From: VAZQ01 sp035693615
GTDB lineage: Bacteria > Pseudomonadota > Alphaproteobacteria > Rhizobiales > Xanthobacteraceae
Direction of reading: 5' to 3'
Length of the DNA stretch: 64,000 nucleotides
Assembly (NCBI GenBank): GCA_035693615.1
Contig: DASSGH010000138.1
Location: forward strand, 1-64,000
Shown here piece after piece: positions 55,282 to 63,846 of the stretch. The notes under the pieces are model-generated. The model was given only the letters and a program-made list of their open reading frames with translations. It was not told the origin of the DNA and searched no databases. Each line of letters starts with the position of its first letter. Position 1 is the first letter of the stretch. Both the position numbers and the translations under genes were made by a program.

Positions 55282-58071
55282 TTATCGCAGTTTTGCATTT
55301 TGCGGCGGTGCCGCTTCATCAAACTGGCGCTTCTGCTGCTGCGTCGCCATCAGCGCCGGCTGGAAGACGACTGCGGCCGCCAGCGTCGTCAGCAGCGATA
55401 GGCCCATTAGCTTGCCCATGCTGGACGTTCCAGGGTGGTGTGAGAACCACAGGCTACCGAACGCGATGGCCGTCGTGCAGGCACTAAAAAGGATGGCGCG
55501 CGTTAGACTCGATTGCAGGAAGTTCGTCTCCCCCGCGCGCCAGGCGATGATGTAGTAGATCTTGAAAGCGACCCCGATGCCCAGCAGCAGCGGAAGCGCG
55601 ATGATGTTGGCAAAATTCAACCGCAGCCCGATCAGAACGCAGATCTCGAGCGTGACGACGATAGCGACGAGCAGAGGTACCAGAGTCAGCGCAACATCGA
55701 TCCAGCGGCGCAGCGCGACGAACAGAATCAGCGCAATCAGGACCAACGACAAGATGCCGGCCTGAAGGAACGCCTTGACCACGGTTGCGGCGGCCTCGAT
55801 CATGAAAACAGGCGTGCCGGCGGCCTCCGGCGCGACACTGGCAACGGCGGCGACGAAGCGATGCAGAACGGCATTATCATTGGCATCGCCCTTCGGCGCG
55901 ACCTCGACGCGGAACCGGCCATCGGTGGACATCCAGCTCTTCTTCAGCTCCGGCGGAAGCGTTTCGATGCTCACGCGTTCGGCGCCGAGGAGATATCTCG
56001 CTTGGCGCAGCGTAGTGCTCAACGGCGCGATCAGAGCGTGTTGTGCTTCGTCCAGGGCGGCCGGCGGCGCATGCACGAACGGCTCCAGCGCCCTTGCCAG
56101 GCGCCGCGCCTGCATAGCAGCGGGGCTGTTGAGGTCACGGACCACGTCGTCCAGCTCAACGCTTGCAAGGCGGCGCGCTTGCATCGCGGTGGGAGTGTCA
56201 CGGACCGCCTCATTCAGCTCGAGGACGAGCTTGCCGATCTCGGCTCGAGTATCCGCAGGCGTTGGCTGGGCGTCGGCCTGATCGGGGTTGAGGGTGTTTT
56301 GCAGAAAAAAACTGGCGTCCTCGATCAGAGCGAGCTTGGCGTCTTGATCGTCTGGAACAAAACTTTGCAGCGTTAGCGCTCGGCCGACCTCCGGCAACTG
56401 GCGCAGCTTCTCGGCAGTGGTTGAAGCCTCGGCGAGATTGCTTTTGAGCACATCGATCGTGTTCGGGCTCGTGTCGGGAACTTGCATCAAGTCGAGCAGC
56501 GTCACGACCGATTCAGAATCCTGGGCGCGCAGGTTGAGCGGATTGAAGTCGAAGCGCAAACCTGCGAGCAGCGGCAAACCAAGAATGGTGACGGCCAGCG
56601 TCGTTCCGACGACCCAGTTGCGGCGGTTCTCCAGAAAACGATCCAGACACCCCAGCGCGCCAAAGCCAATCGGTTTCTGCTCTGGAGGCGGTTTGAGCAC
56701 GGTGAGCAAGGCCGGAAGCAGAGTTAATGTCGTTGCGAGCGCGATGACGATGCCGATACCGGCGATCAGGCCCAGCTCGGAAAGGCCGCGATACGCGGTC
56801 GGCAGGAAGGAGAAAAACGCGGTCGCGATCGAAGCGGCTGCGAGCAGGAGCGGCGCCGCCATACCGCGTGCCGTGCCCAGAAGCGCCGGCTCAAGATCGC
56901 AGCACGCGTGCCGCTCGGATCGATAGCGCACGCAGAACTGGATGCCGAAATCGACACCGAGGCCTACGAAGAGCACGGCGAATGCCACCGAAATGAGGTT
57001 TAGCGCTCCAACTGCCCAGAGTCCGATGGCGGATGTGTAGAGCAGTCCGCAGACAAGGGTTACAAGGACAGCGAAGATTAAACGTGCCCTCCTCAGCGCC
57101 AGCCACAACACCAGACCGACGAGAAGCAACGTAATGAGCCCGTTGACGACGGCGCCATCGGCGACCGTGGCAAACTCCTCGTCGGACAGGACGACCGGGC
57201 CGGTGAGACGAACCTTGATGCCGCGCTCGGCGGTGAGCCCGAGCGAGGTCGCCACTTCGCGTATGACTGCCGTTGCTTTGCCTCCGGGCTGCAGATCGCC
57301 GAAATTGAGGGCCGGCTCTATGTTCACGAAGCGACGAAGCTCCGACGGCTTGGGCGGCCGGCCGGCGATGAGTTCACGCCAGGAGAAAGCAGGGGTCTCG
57401 CCTTTCGCCAGCAGTTCGAATGCATCTGCGAGCGAAGCGAACGCCGGTTTGAGGTCTTCCAGCTTTGCTTTCCCCAGGCGCACGCCCTCGAGCGACTGAG
57501 ATAGCGTCCGAAACACACCACGCAGCGTCGGATCGGCGGCCAGCGTTCCGAGGAAGGGCTGGGCGGCGATCAGGTCTGCGGTGCTATGCTGCACCTCGTC
57601 CAGACCGAGCAGGAGGATGCCGTCACGCTCGAAAAACTCGCCGCCGTCGGGACGGCTGACGCTGCGGATCACGTCCGGGCGAGAGCCAAGCCCGTTAACC
57701 AAGGCCTCGGCGGCGTCATCGGCGCCTTCCGGCGTGCTCGCATCGATGACCGCAATGATCTGGTCAATCCGTTGCGGAAAAGCATCGTGGAGCATCTTCT
57801 CCTGTTGCCGCCATGCGAGCGAGCTGGACAGGAGCTCTTTGCTGTCAGTGATGATGGCGAAATGCCGCGTGAAATAGGTCGCCGAGACGACTGCCAGGAG
57901 CAGTAGGCCCAGGATGGTAGGCCACGCGTAACGGCTCGATAGCTGGACGAGCCGTGCGATCGCGGCCACGGTGACATTGCCTGCTCGAGTGGGAATTGTG
58001 TCGGCGGCATGTGCTGTCGCAGACAGAGTGGCGGCCCACGCGCGGCTCACACGATCGAAAACGCCTTGCAC
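55282..58071 (-). CDS. hpnN: Hopanoid-associated RND transporter HpnN
   Basis: A 929-aa MMPL/RND-type inner-membrane transporter of the hopanoid-biosynthesis group. Features include two repeats of one helix, a large periplasmic loop and a cluster of five helices (for example GLITLLLVGLVLWLALRRARLIFAVLV and a second near VALRRWIDVALTLVPLLVAIVV), with FFSFLPTAYRGLSELGLIAGIGI. HpnN exports hopanoids toward the outer membrane in Rhodopseudomonas. There is no hopene cyclase gene in this window, so synthesis is encoded elsewhere. It is divergent from hpnM, with about 190 bp between the starts holding both promoters. Confidence 0.93.
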   Translation of the reverse strand: MQGVFDRVSRAWAATLSATAHAADTIPTRAGNVTVAAIARLVQLSSRYAWPTILGLLLLAVVSATYFTRHFAIITDSKELLSSSLAWRQQEKMLHDAFPQRIDQIIAVIDASTPEGADDAAEALVNGLGSRPDVIRSVSRPDGGEFFERDGILLLGLDEVQHSTADLIAAQPFLGTLAADPTLRGVFRTLSQSLEGVRLGKAKLEDLKPAFASLADAFELLAKGETPAFSWRELIAGRPPKPSELRRFVNIEPALNFGDLQPGGKATAVIREVATSLGLTAERGIKVRLTGPVVLSDEEFATVADGAVVNGLITLLLVGLVLWLALRRARLIFAVLVTLVCGLLYTSAIGLWAVGALNLISVAFAVLFVGLGVDFGIQFCVRYRSERHACCDLEPALLGTARGMAAPLLLAAASIATAFFSFLPTAYRGLSELGLIAGIGIVIALATTLTLLPALLTVLKPPPEQKPIGFGALGCLDRFLENRRNWVVGTTLAVTILGLPLLAGLRFDFNPLNLRAQDSESVVTLLDLMQVPDTSPNTIDVLKSNLAEASTTAEKLRQLPEVGRALTLQSFVPDDQDAKLALIEDASFFLQNTLNPDQADAQPTPADTRAEIGKLVLELNEAVRDTPTAMQARRLASVELDDVVRDLNSPAAMQARRLARALEPFVHAPPAALDEAQHALIAPLSTTLRQARYLLGAERVSIETLPPELKKSWMSTDGRFRVEVAPKGDANDNAVLHRFVAAVASVAPEAAGTPVFMIEAAATVVKAFLQAGILSLVLIALILFVALRRWIDVALTLVPLLVAIVVTLEICVLIGLRLNFANIIALPLLLGIGVAFKIYYIIAWRAGETNFLQSSLTRAILFSACTTAIAFGSLWFSHHPGTSSMGKLMGLSLLTTLAAAVVFQPALMATQQQKRQFDEAAPPQNAKLR

Positions 58072-58259
58072 TTGCGCGGGCCCCCTGCCGCTTGCCTACA
58101 AGCATCAACCGCAAGATGAAGGCCAACTTTTGGCCGCGCGCGCCATGACGCCGCCCAAATCCCGCCCAATATCCAAACCGCCTTTGCCAAACCAAGTGCG
58201 GCCGATTGCGGATGTTGAACGTGGCTGAATACGGCGAAAACCTCACCGCACGAGCGGAC

Positions 58260-58898
58260 ATGTTTGCCCCACGGGATTTCACGCTGGGCCTGAGGCCCCT
58301 ACCCGTCTCGCTTTTGGCAATCATGTTGGTGTTGTTGCTCGGCCTCGCTCCATTGCGAGCCCAGACGCCGAGTGCCGCCGTCACAAAAATCCAAAGCTAT
58401 TATCAGCAACTGATGCCGACGATTCAGCAGGCTGCGCGGCTCAGCGTGCGCGAGCGCGACAAACGCTTTTCGCCTGTCTTTGCTGCGGTCTTCGACATCC
58501 CGACGATGACGCGGCTGGCCGTGGGTCCGGCCTGGAAAAGCTTCTCTGCAGAACAGCAGGCGGCGGCCCGGGACGCCTTTGCCGGATTCATTGTTGCCGA
58601 ATATGCAAGCCAGATAAAGGACTATTCCGGCGAGAGCTTCGTCGTCGATCCGCAGACGACGCCAGAATCGCGTGGCGGCGGCGAGATCGTCAAAACCAAG
58701 CTGGTGCAGCCAGGCGGTCGGGTCGTCAACATAAATTACCTGGTCCGCAGCGAGCGGGTGGTCGACATTTATCTCAACGGCACCATCAGCGATCTCGCCA
58801 TGCGGCGCGACGAATTCGGGTCGGTTATTGCGGCAGGCGGAGCTGACGCCTTGATCAAGCGATTGCGGGATCGAAGGGAAAATCTACTCAGCAAATAA
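58260..58898 (+). CDS. hpnM: HpnM: MlaC/Ttg2-like periplasmic lipid-binding protein
   Basis: A MlaC-family (toluene tolerance Ttg2) protein with a signal peptide (LPVSLLAIMLVLLLGLAPLRAQ) and the core SVRERDKRFSPVFAAVFDIPTMTRLAVGPAWKSFS plus VNINYLVR. Such proteins carry single lipids across the periplasm. I chose ATG 58260 (212 aa), which puts the hydrophobic region at the proper distance from the start; an upstream ATG at 58212 would give a 228-aa form with a long n-region. The adjacent divergent hpnN and the nearby MlaA-like lipoprotein make a lipid relay plausible. Confidence 0.9.
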   Translation: MFAPRDFTLGLRPLPVSLLAIMLVLLLGLAPLRAQTPSAAVTKIQSYYQQLMPTIQQAARLSVRERDKRFSPVFAAVFDIPTMTRLAVGPAWKSFSAEQQAAARDAFAGFIVAEYASQIKDYSGESFVVDPQTTPESRGGGEIVKTKLVQPGGRVVNINYLVRSERVVDIYLNGTISDLAMRRDEFGSVIAAGGADALIKRLRDRRENLLSK

Positions 58899-59158
58899 TA
58901 TTTCGAGTTTAGACTGGCCGCGTCTAGTTTCGGCTCGGCTGGTCTGCGAAACGGCACTCGCGGACCTCCCCCCGGTGCTCTTTGCGACGTGAGAACATCA
59001 GCGGCGGCAACTTGCTGCAACGCCGTCGGCGCTCGCGCGATTCTGCTTTCGATTTAAGGTCAAGAACCGGAGTGTGGCTCGCTCGGTGCAAGCGTAAGTC
59101 TTCATCCAGATCATCGGCTGATGCCGGTGGTTTTGACGAGACAAGAGGAGCCATCCCA

Positions 59159-59608
59159 ATGAGCAAGGAAGAAGACAACAAGGCCGTTGTCGGCCGCTGG
59201 TTTGCCGAATTCTGGGGCAAGCGCGTCAATCTCGGAATTGTCGACGAGGTCGCCGCGCCGGGGATGCTGCTCAAATATTCGCTGCATGAACCGCGCCGCG
59301 GCCGCGACGACATCAAGGCGTTCATGACCGATTTCCGTGCCGCATTCCCTAATCTCAATTTCTGGGGCACGGCGGATCTTATCGCCGAGGGCGACTATGT
59401 CGTTGGTCAATGGGAAGGTGGTGGCACCCATACCGGTCCAGCCTTCAATGACTTGCTGATCGGCGGCCTCCCCGCTGCGACCGGCCGGAAGATGCACTTC
59501 ACCGGCACCACGGTGCTGAAGGTGATCAACGGCCAGATCGTCGAGGAGATCGGTCTCGACGATGGGGTGACCGCGCTGACCCAGCTTGGGCTGATCAAGG
59601 CCGCATGA
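59159..59608 (+). CDS. SnoaL-like / ester cyclase family protein
   Basis: A 149-aa protein of the NTF2-like SnoaL superfamily (COG5485-like). Core features are VGRWFAEFWGKRVNLGIVDE, a DDIKAFMTDFRAAFPNLNF segment, VGQWEGGGTHTGPAF and the closing VEEIGLDDGVTALTQLG. Such proteins act as hydratases, cyclases or have no known function. GAGGAG at 59145-59150 precedes ATG 59159 with good spacing. A strong hairpin follows the gene. Confidence 0.88.
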   Translation: MSKEEDNKAVVGRWFAEFWGKRVNLGIVDEVAAPGMLLKYSLHEPRRGRDDIKAFMTDFRAAFPNLNFWGTADLIAEGDYVVGQWEGGGTHTGPAFNDLLIGGLPAATGRKMHFTGTTVLKVINGQIVEEIGLDDGVTALTQLGLIKAA

Positions 59609-60077
59609 TCCAAGCAATCCGCCGCGCATCCGCCTATGGTGGCGATAGACCCGCGATCGTCGAACGAGGCCCGTACGTTTCACCGCGGGCCTCGTTTGCT
59701 CTGAGCGGTCGGTTTTGCATCGAGCGGATGTGCGCGCGCCTTTGCCTTTCAGCGGATCGCAGTCGGCGCCACGGTTGAACCGGTCGCGCCCTGCAGCTTC
59801 AGCGGCTGCTGCCTCCAAGTCCGCTTGCCCATCAAAGTGGGAAAGCGCGACCTTCTTCGATGTATCTGCTTGTGCCGAAGCCCGGGTCCGGTTTGGATGG
59901 GCTCCCTACGCTGCAGCGAGAATTCGATGCCGGCGCGATCGACCTGCTCGGCGAAACCGCGCTGCTCGAGGTTTTGATTGGCGACTCGGTGGGCGGCTTA
60001 CGTGCTACCAGGGCCGTCCGATGCCGGCTGCGGCCACTGCCGCCGATTTTGCCGTCATACAGTAACGCGGCCGATCG
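59609..60077. other. 469-bp spacer after the SnoaL-like gene
   Basis: The first part holds the terminator hairpin at 59663-59697. Beyond it I see no gene: a plus-strand open frame from 59860 starts MYLLVPKPGSGLDGLPTLQREF but soon becomes Arg/Ser-rich antisense of the next gene, so it is either a fragment or chance. Confidence 0.45.
59663..59697 (+). terminator. Intrinsic terminator of the SnoaL-like gene
   Basis: AACGAGGCCCG (59663-59673) pairs perfectly over 11 bp with CGGGCCTCGTT (59686-59696), with a 12-base loop and a short T-run, 55 bp after the stop codon at 59606-59608. Confidence 0.7.
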
Positions 60078-60917
60078 TCAGCGACGCCCCGCGGCGCCGG
60101 TGACGATCTCCGCCTCACGGCGCGCGCCGGCGCCCTCGGGCCGCCTGCTTGCGACCGCCGTGGCGCGCACCTGCCAATCCGGACCGCACTCGTTGTCCTC
60201 GCAATTGTGCGCGTCGCAGGCAATGCCGTTAATGCGCAGCGGCTGACCGACGGGGGCGCCTTCCCAATCGATGACGCCAAACTGCGCGCGGTGACAAAAC
60301 TCGACGAGATGAAGGTCGCCGAAAATGTCGGCGTATCTGACGATGCCCATGGTGATCAGGCCGCCGCCGCGCAGCAGATCAAGCGCGCGGCCGTCCATGG
60401 AAGCAACCGCACCGGTCATCTCGGATTTCGGCAAAATGAGCGCTGGAGCGAAGTCCGTCTTTTCGAGGGCATCGAAATCCGACTCGCCCGTGGCGCTGAT
60501 GATGCTGCTCATCAGCATTCCGCGCGTGCCGGTATTACCGGTGTTGTCGATCAACGGAGAAACGGTCCATTGCGTGCGGCCGTTCTCGTTCTTGGCGCCG
60601 TAATGAACGAAGCGGAAGTTCGTCGAATGGACATAGGCGCGGTTGCTGGCCCGCATGCCCTGGTCGGCCGTCACCGCTTGCCATCCCGTAAACACGGCAG
60701 CGGTAATCGCGCCTCCGGCAGCCGCGAGCGTCAAGAACGCGGTCGCGTAATCGAGCCAGTGCCTTTTTGGGGTGCCCGCGCCTTTGTGCCCGGTCGCGGC
60801 CGTTTCCGCTGCGACTTTTTCACCCGCGCTGGACGGGCGCGCTTCACCGAGGACCATCCCCGTCCGTTCCGCAGTGTCGGGACGGCTGCTGGCAGATTCT
60901 GATTGTTCGCTCAACAC
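60078..60917 (-). CDS. Membrane-anchored protein of unknown function
   Basis: I do not recognise this 279-aa protein. It has a polar N-terminal region of about 65 residues, one membrane helix (LDYATAFLTLAAAGGAITAAVFTGW), then a soluble C-terminal domain of about 160 residues, probably outside. Near the end there are three cysteines in NGIACDAHNCEDNECGPDW, likely in disulfides. I chose GTG 60917 because GAGGGGGG lies five bases upstream on the minus strand; TTG 60914 is equally spaced, and ATG 61022 would add 35 residues. The layout resembles small sensor- or immunity-type membrane proteins, but no function is inferred. Confidence 0.6.
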   Translation of the reverse strand: MLSEQSESASSRPDTAERTGMVLGEARPSSAGEKVAAETAATGHKGAGTPKRHWLDYATAFLTLAAAGGAITAAVFTGWQAVTADQGMRASNRAYVHSTNFRFVHYGAKNENGRTQWTVSPLIDNTGNTGTRGMLMSSIISATGESDFDALEKTDFAPALILPKSEMTGAVASMDGRALDLLRGGGLITMGIVRYADIFGDLHLVEFCHRAQFGVIDWEGAPVGQPLRINGIACDAHNCEDNECGPDWQVRATAVASRRPEGAGARREAEIVTGAAGRR

Positions 60918-61050
60918 GCAAACCCCCCTCGTGTTTCGAGCATGACCGTCCAGAAGCGATGAAATTGGGGATATATGATGGCATCGGCGTGTCGCGACGC
61001 AGCCGGCGCTCAACGCCCCCATATATGAGCCCTGCCGCTTCGTCCTATCG

Positions 61051-61680
61051 TCAGTAGTTCAGTGGTATGTGGCGCAAGCCATGCGAGAGCGGTCGGCTTT
61101 CGAGCGTGGGTTCAAGTCGCCGCCAGAGTTCATCCGGCAAGATGAACCCGCCGGGCGCCAGCGCCTCGCGTGTGAGATCCGCCGCGTCGACTGCGACGGC
61201 CGATGCACACTCGCCGAGGACAGCCAACTCGAACGGCGCCACGCCATAGACCCACTCGGCAATATCGGCGAGCAAGCGTTCGATGTCCCTGAGCCACGGA
61301 TTCCGTGTCACCGACATGGGATTGTATGCGACCGGAAACAATCGCTCGAGCATCCCGCCGGGCAAGCAGAGGGAGAGCGAGTCCGAGCCGCCCGGTGGAC
61401 GAACGACCCAAGCGTAACAAGCGGCTTGTCGGCCATCTAAGAGCTCGAGCAGCCCATAGAGCGAAAGCGTGGCGTCGCGCGGCAGCATGTCCGGCGTAAT
61501 AGGGACCGAATTTCCATACTCCTCGCGGCTCGGCCAGGGGCCGGTCAGGCGGGGATAATGCCAGAGCTTCTCGGCCGCCTGCACCAACACTTGATCGTCG
61601 GCAATGGAGCGATACTCGAGGCCCAATTCGAATTCGAAAGCCCGCCAGGTGTTCGGATGGCAATAGGTTGCGCGGTCCAC
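61051..61680 (-). CDS. Protein of unknown function, 209 aa
   Basis: I recognise no family. The 209-aa product has no signal peptide or membrane helix, contains Trp- and Pro-rich stretches (LWHYPRLTGPWPSREEYGNS, ACYAWVVRPPGG) and a helical middle (LRDIERLLADIAEWVYGV). The start is GTG 61680. Its codon pattern and regular amphipathic segments look like a real gene, while both other strand frames are Arg-rich. Neighbours on the same strand are also unknowns, so context gives no hint. Confidence 0.6.
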   Translation of the reverse strand: MDRATYCHPNTWRAFEFELGLEYRSIADDQVLVQAAEKLWHYPRLTGPWPSREEYGNSVPITPDMLPRDATLSLYGLLELLDGRQAACYAWVVRPPGGSDSLSLCLPGGMLERLFPVAYNPMSVTRNPWLRDIERLLADIAEWVYGVAPFELAVLGECASAVAVDAADLTREALAPGGFILPDELWRRLEPTLESRPLSHGLRHIPLNY

Positions 61681-61769
61681 GGAACGTCTTGGGTGAACGA
61701 CAATGAAAGACCTTGAGCGCGCGAGGATGCGCCATCGAATTGTTGGAGTCGAGCGTCCGCGCGGAGCCC

Positions 61770-62042
61770 CTAGCGCCGGTTTTCTGCCCCCGACTTGCTC
61801 GGCGCGTTGATAGTCCTCAGCGAGGGCGGCGGGTGCTCAGCGGAAGACTTCTGTTGGTGCGTTCCGCCACCGCGCTCCATCGCGTCGAAGCGCTCGAACG
61901 TGGTCCGCGCCGGGTCTCGGATCAGCCCTAACCAGTCTGTGGCGAGCCCCAACCATGCTGCCTGGTCGATCGCGGTAGAGACCTTCGCCGCCATGCGACG
62001 GCATTCCTCTGCCTTGGCGCGATACTCGTCGGGTTTGGCCAT
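61770..62042 (-). CDS. Small hypothetical protein of the rhizobial MAKPDEYRAKAEEC type
   Basis: A 90-aa product beginning KPDEYRAKAEECRRMA, a start I associate with numerous small unknown proteins in Bradyrhizobium-like genomes. It is mostly one or two helices with a polar C-terminal tail (GGGTHQQKSSAEHPPP). No function is known. ATG 62042 is the first residue with the conserved pattern. Confidence 0.55.
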   Translation of the reverse strand: MAKPDEYRAKAEECRRMAAKVSTAIDQAAWLGLATDWLGLIRDPARTTFERFDAMERGGGTHQQKSSAEHPPPSLRTINAPSKSGAENRR

Positions 62043-62169
62043 GGGTAGTGCTCCCGTACCTCGCCACAACGAGAAGAGCAGAAGATGGTTCCCCGCCGGT
62101 GAGGGATTATGTACTTGCAAACCAAACGCGAGATTTAGAGGGTACTGACAATCCTGCGTAAGGATGCTT

Positions 62170-62292
62170 ATGTCCGACCATCACCGACAGCGGCTCGGAA
62201 GCCAGGCGTCGGTGGCTGAGAGACCGATTGCGCTCCCGCCTGTCCCTAGGAGCGCCCCCATGCCCCCGGACTCAGTCAGCAGGAATAAGTGA
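62170..62292 (+). CDS. Possible 40-aa ORF coupled to the next one
   Basis: ATG 62170 follows AAGGA (62160-62164) by five bases and opens 40 codons ending in TGA 62290-62292. The product is polar and proline-rich (LPPVPRSAPMPPDS). Its stop overlaps the GTG start of the following small frame (GTGA), a classical coupling arrangement. No homolog is known to me. Confidence 0.3.
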   Translation: MSDHHRQRLGSQASVAERPIALPPVPRSAPMPPDSVSRNK

Positions 62293-62420
62293 TCTTACAG
62301 TTCCAATCTTCGGCCGCGCGCTATTGGCACCTTGCGCAAGAGTGCATGGTGGTGGCGAGGTCATGCCTGCTGGGCTTTATCGCGGGCCTGCTGCTCGTGT
62401 TCGCGTGGGGATACCTATAA
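62289..62420 (+). CDS. Possible 43-aa membrane peptide
   Basis: GTG 62289 overlaps the previous stop. The frame reads a polar start (RYWHLAQECMVVARS) and then one membrane helix (CLLGFIAGLLLVFAWGYL) before TAA 62418-62420. A polar head plus a single helix at the C-terminus is a sensible small membrane protein. An internal ATG at 62345 would leave 24 aa. Support is by composition and coupling only. Confidence 0.35.
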   Translation: MILQFQSSAARYWHLAQECMVVARSCLLGFIAGLLLVFAWGYL

Positions 62421-62865
62421 AATATGGGAAATTGGTACGCCCGAGCACCCGGGTGGGTAGACCTTCGCCTTGCTGCGCGTCCGTCGCCGAGTGCCGATGC
62501 CGCAGCGGCGCCGATGACCAAGACGAACTCGCGCCGTCTCCTTCCCTCATCTCGTCGGAATGAGCAGGGACCAGGAGATTAACTGCGAACTGGCTTTGAG
62601 GTTCGAGCATAATTTCTGGCTGTCCCCGAAATCTTCCGACAGCCCTCGATGCCCTCCTTGAACCGGATGCCGGCGCTGGCCCCGGCCACGATAGATGCGA
62701 GCGGAGCCGCAAGCGGTCGCGCCGCAGATCGTCGGCGATTCGCGTGCCGGCCGGCGAGATGCCCGTACTGAAATATTTCAGCAGCGGATGCCTGGGCCGT
62801 TTGTGCCCGACATTCGATGATGGAACCTCTGGCTAGCCTATCTATTAAGCAATCGGAGCGCACCA

Positions 62866-63057
62866 TTGGCTAAATCTGTCGCCAAAATTAGGTTTGAACC
62901 GCGGCCAATAAAGGCGGGGCCGGGATGGCTGGTCATCATCAGGTTTCCCGATCGCCCGGAAATAGAAGTGCCTGGTTTTGCGACCGAGGCGGATGCTAAT
63001 AATTGGGTTACGAATGACTCCGAGATTTGGCTCGAAAAACTGGGATATGCGGAGTGA
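62866..63057 (+). CDS. Small conserved hypothetical protein, 63 aa
   Basis: The product is short and compact: PGWLVIIRFPDRPEIEVPGFATEADANNWV followed by SEIWLEKLGYAE. The pattern of a beta-hairpin and an alpha helix that ends in W.xKxGYA resembles small proteins I recall from Bradyrhizobium relatives; function is unknown. The likely start is TTG 62866, with GGAG (62855-62858) seven bases upstream; no ATG is available in frame. Confidence 0.6.
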   Translation: MAKSVAKIRFEPRPIKAGPGWLVIIRFPDRPEIEVPGFATEADANNWVTNDSEIWLEKLGYAE

Positions 63058-63209
63058 GTAGATCACCGCAGGCAAAGACCCCAACAAACGACCATGACCG
63101 GGCTTGAGTTTCCAGAATCCGCGATCGGGCCGACGCCAATTTCGCCAAAGGCCACGTGCAGCGCACGCACCAGACGAAGCAGCCGGAGCGCGAACGAAAA
63201 CGGGATTCT

Positions 63210-63239
63210 GTAGAGGCGGGTTTTCAAACCCGCCCCTAC
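63210..63239. repeat. 30-bp palindromic repeat
   Basis: GTAGAGGCGGGTTT and AAACCCGCCCCTAC form a palindrome with one mismatch around a TC centre. Repeats of the form GTAGGGGCGGGTTT...AAACCCGCCCCTAC are known intergenic elements in several GC-rich proteobacteria. Here it lies just past the end of the cupin pseudogene and may also act as its terminator. Confidence 0.65.
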
Positions 63240-63262
63240 GCAGCCTCACCCGAAGCTACTCA

Positions 63263-63846
63263 TCACGGCTGCTTGGAATCCATCAGCACGAACACGATCC
63301 GACACGGCTCCTTGCTGCGATTGATCCAGGCATGATTGGTCGCCTGCTGAATGACCACGTCGCCCGCCTTGACGTGGACGACCGCGTCGTCGAGCATCAT
63401 GTCGATTTCGCCAGCCATGATGATCGCATAATCCAGGGTCCGCGTGCGGTGCATCAGCGGATGCTTTACCGGCTGGCCACGCGCCGGCGCGTGATCGCCG
63501 ACCACTTTCATCATGAAATCGGGGGGCCATCGCCGCTTCCTTTGCAGGGTCGAGCGGGGGGAATTCGACCACTCGGATCACGGTGCCGTTATCCGGCGGG
63601 TTGAGCCCGAGCGGCCTCGTCACCGCATCCGCTGTGAAAGAGAACCCGGGCGGCAATGAATCGGTGATCCACAGATTCGCTGCCGGGTTGCCTGACCCTC
63701 CCGGCTTGAGAGTCAAGCTGCTGTCGAACAACACGACAGCGCGGTTATTTTGATCGATCCCGGTCACGACGCGTCGTACATCCGCTGCGCCGCCCGCCGA
63801 GCAAGCGAGCACAACCACGAAAAGCGACCACAACAGTCTGAATCAT
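63263..63846 (-). pseudogene. Cupin-domain protein gene, frameshifted
   Basis: The first frame encodes DVRRVVTGIDQNNRAVVLFDS and VIRVVEFPPLDPAKEAAMAP, and the second, from 63514, continues MMKVVGDHAPARG to the cupin core RTLDYAIIMAGEIDMMLDD and HVKAGDVVIQQATNHAWINRS. Removing one base from the C6 run at 63521-63526 (minus strand) joins them into a normal small cupin. At the 5' end, the best ATG (63846, after GGAGG) is also one base out of frame with the signal-like LWSLFVVVLACSAGGA; TTG 63833 is the alternative. So one or two frameshifts exist, which could be mutations or sequence errors. Confidence 0.78.

Larger units (their letters stand above)
62043..62865. other. 823-bp weakly coding region
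   Basis: No conventional gene is evident. Two tiny overlapping plus-strand frames at 62170-62420 are listed separately. Larger frames on both strands (62228-62563 plus, 62377-62712 and 62579-62866 minus) overlap each other and are Arg/Pro/Ser-rich, as expected of chance frames in GC-rich DNA. Confidence 0.4.

Noticed and set aside
59860..60246. Plus-strand ORF beginning MYLLVPKPGSGLDGL
   Set aside because: The first 50 codons look protein-like, but no ribosome-binding site is seen and the rest overlaps the antisense of the 60078-60917 gene.
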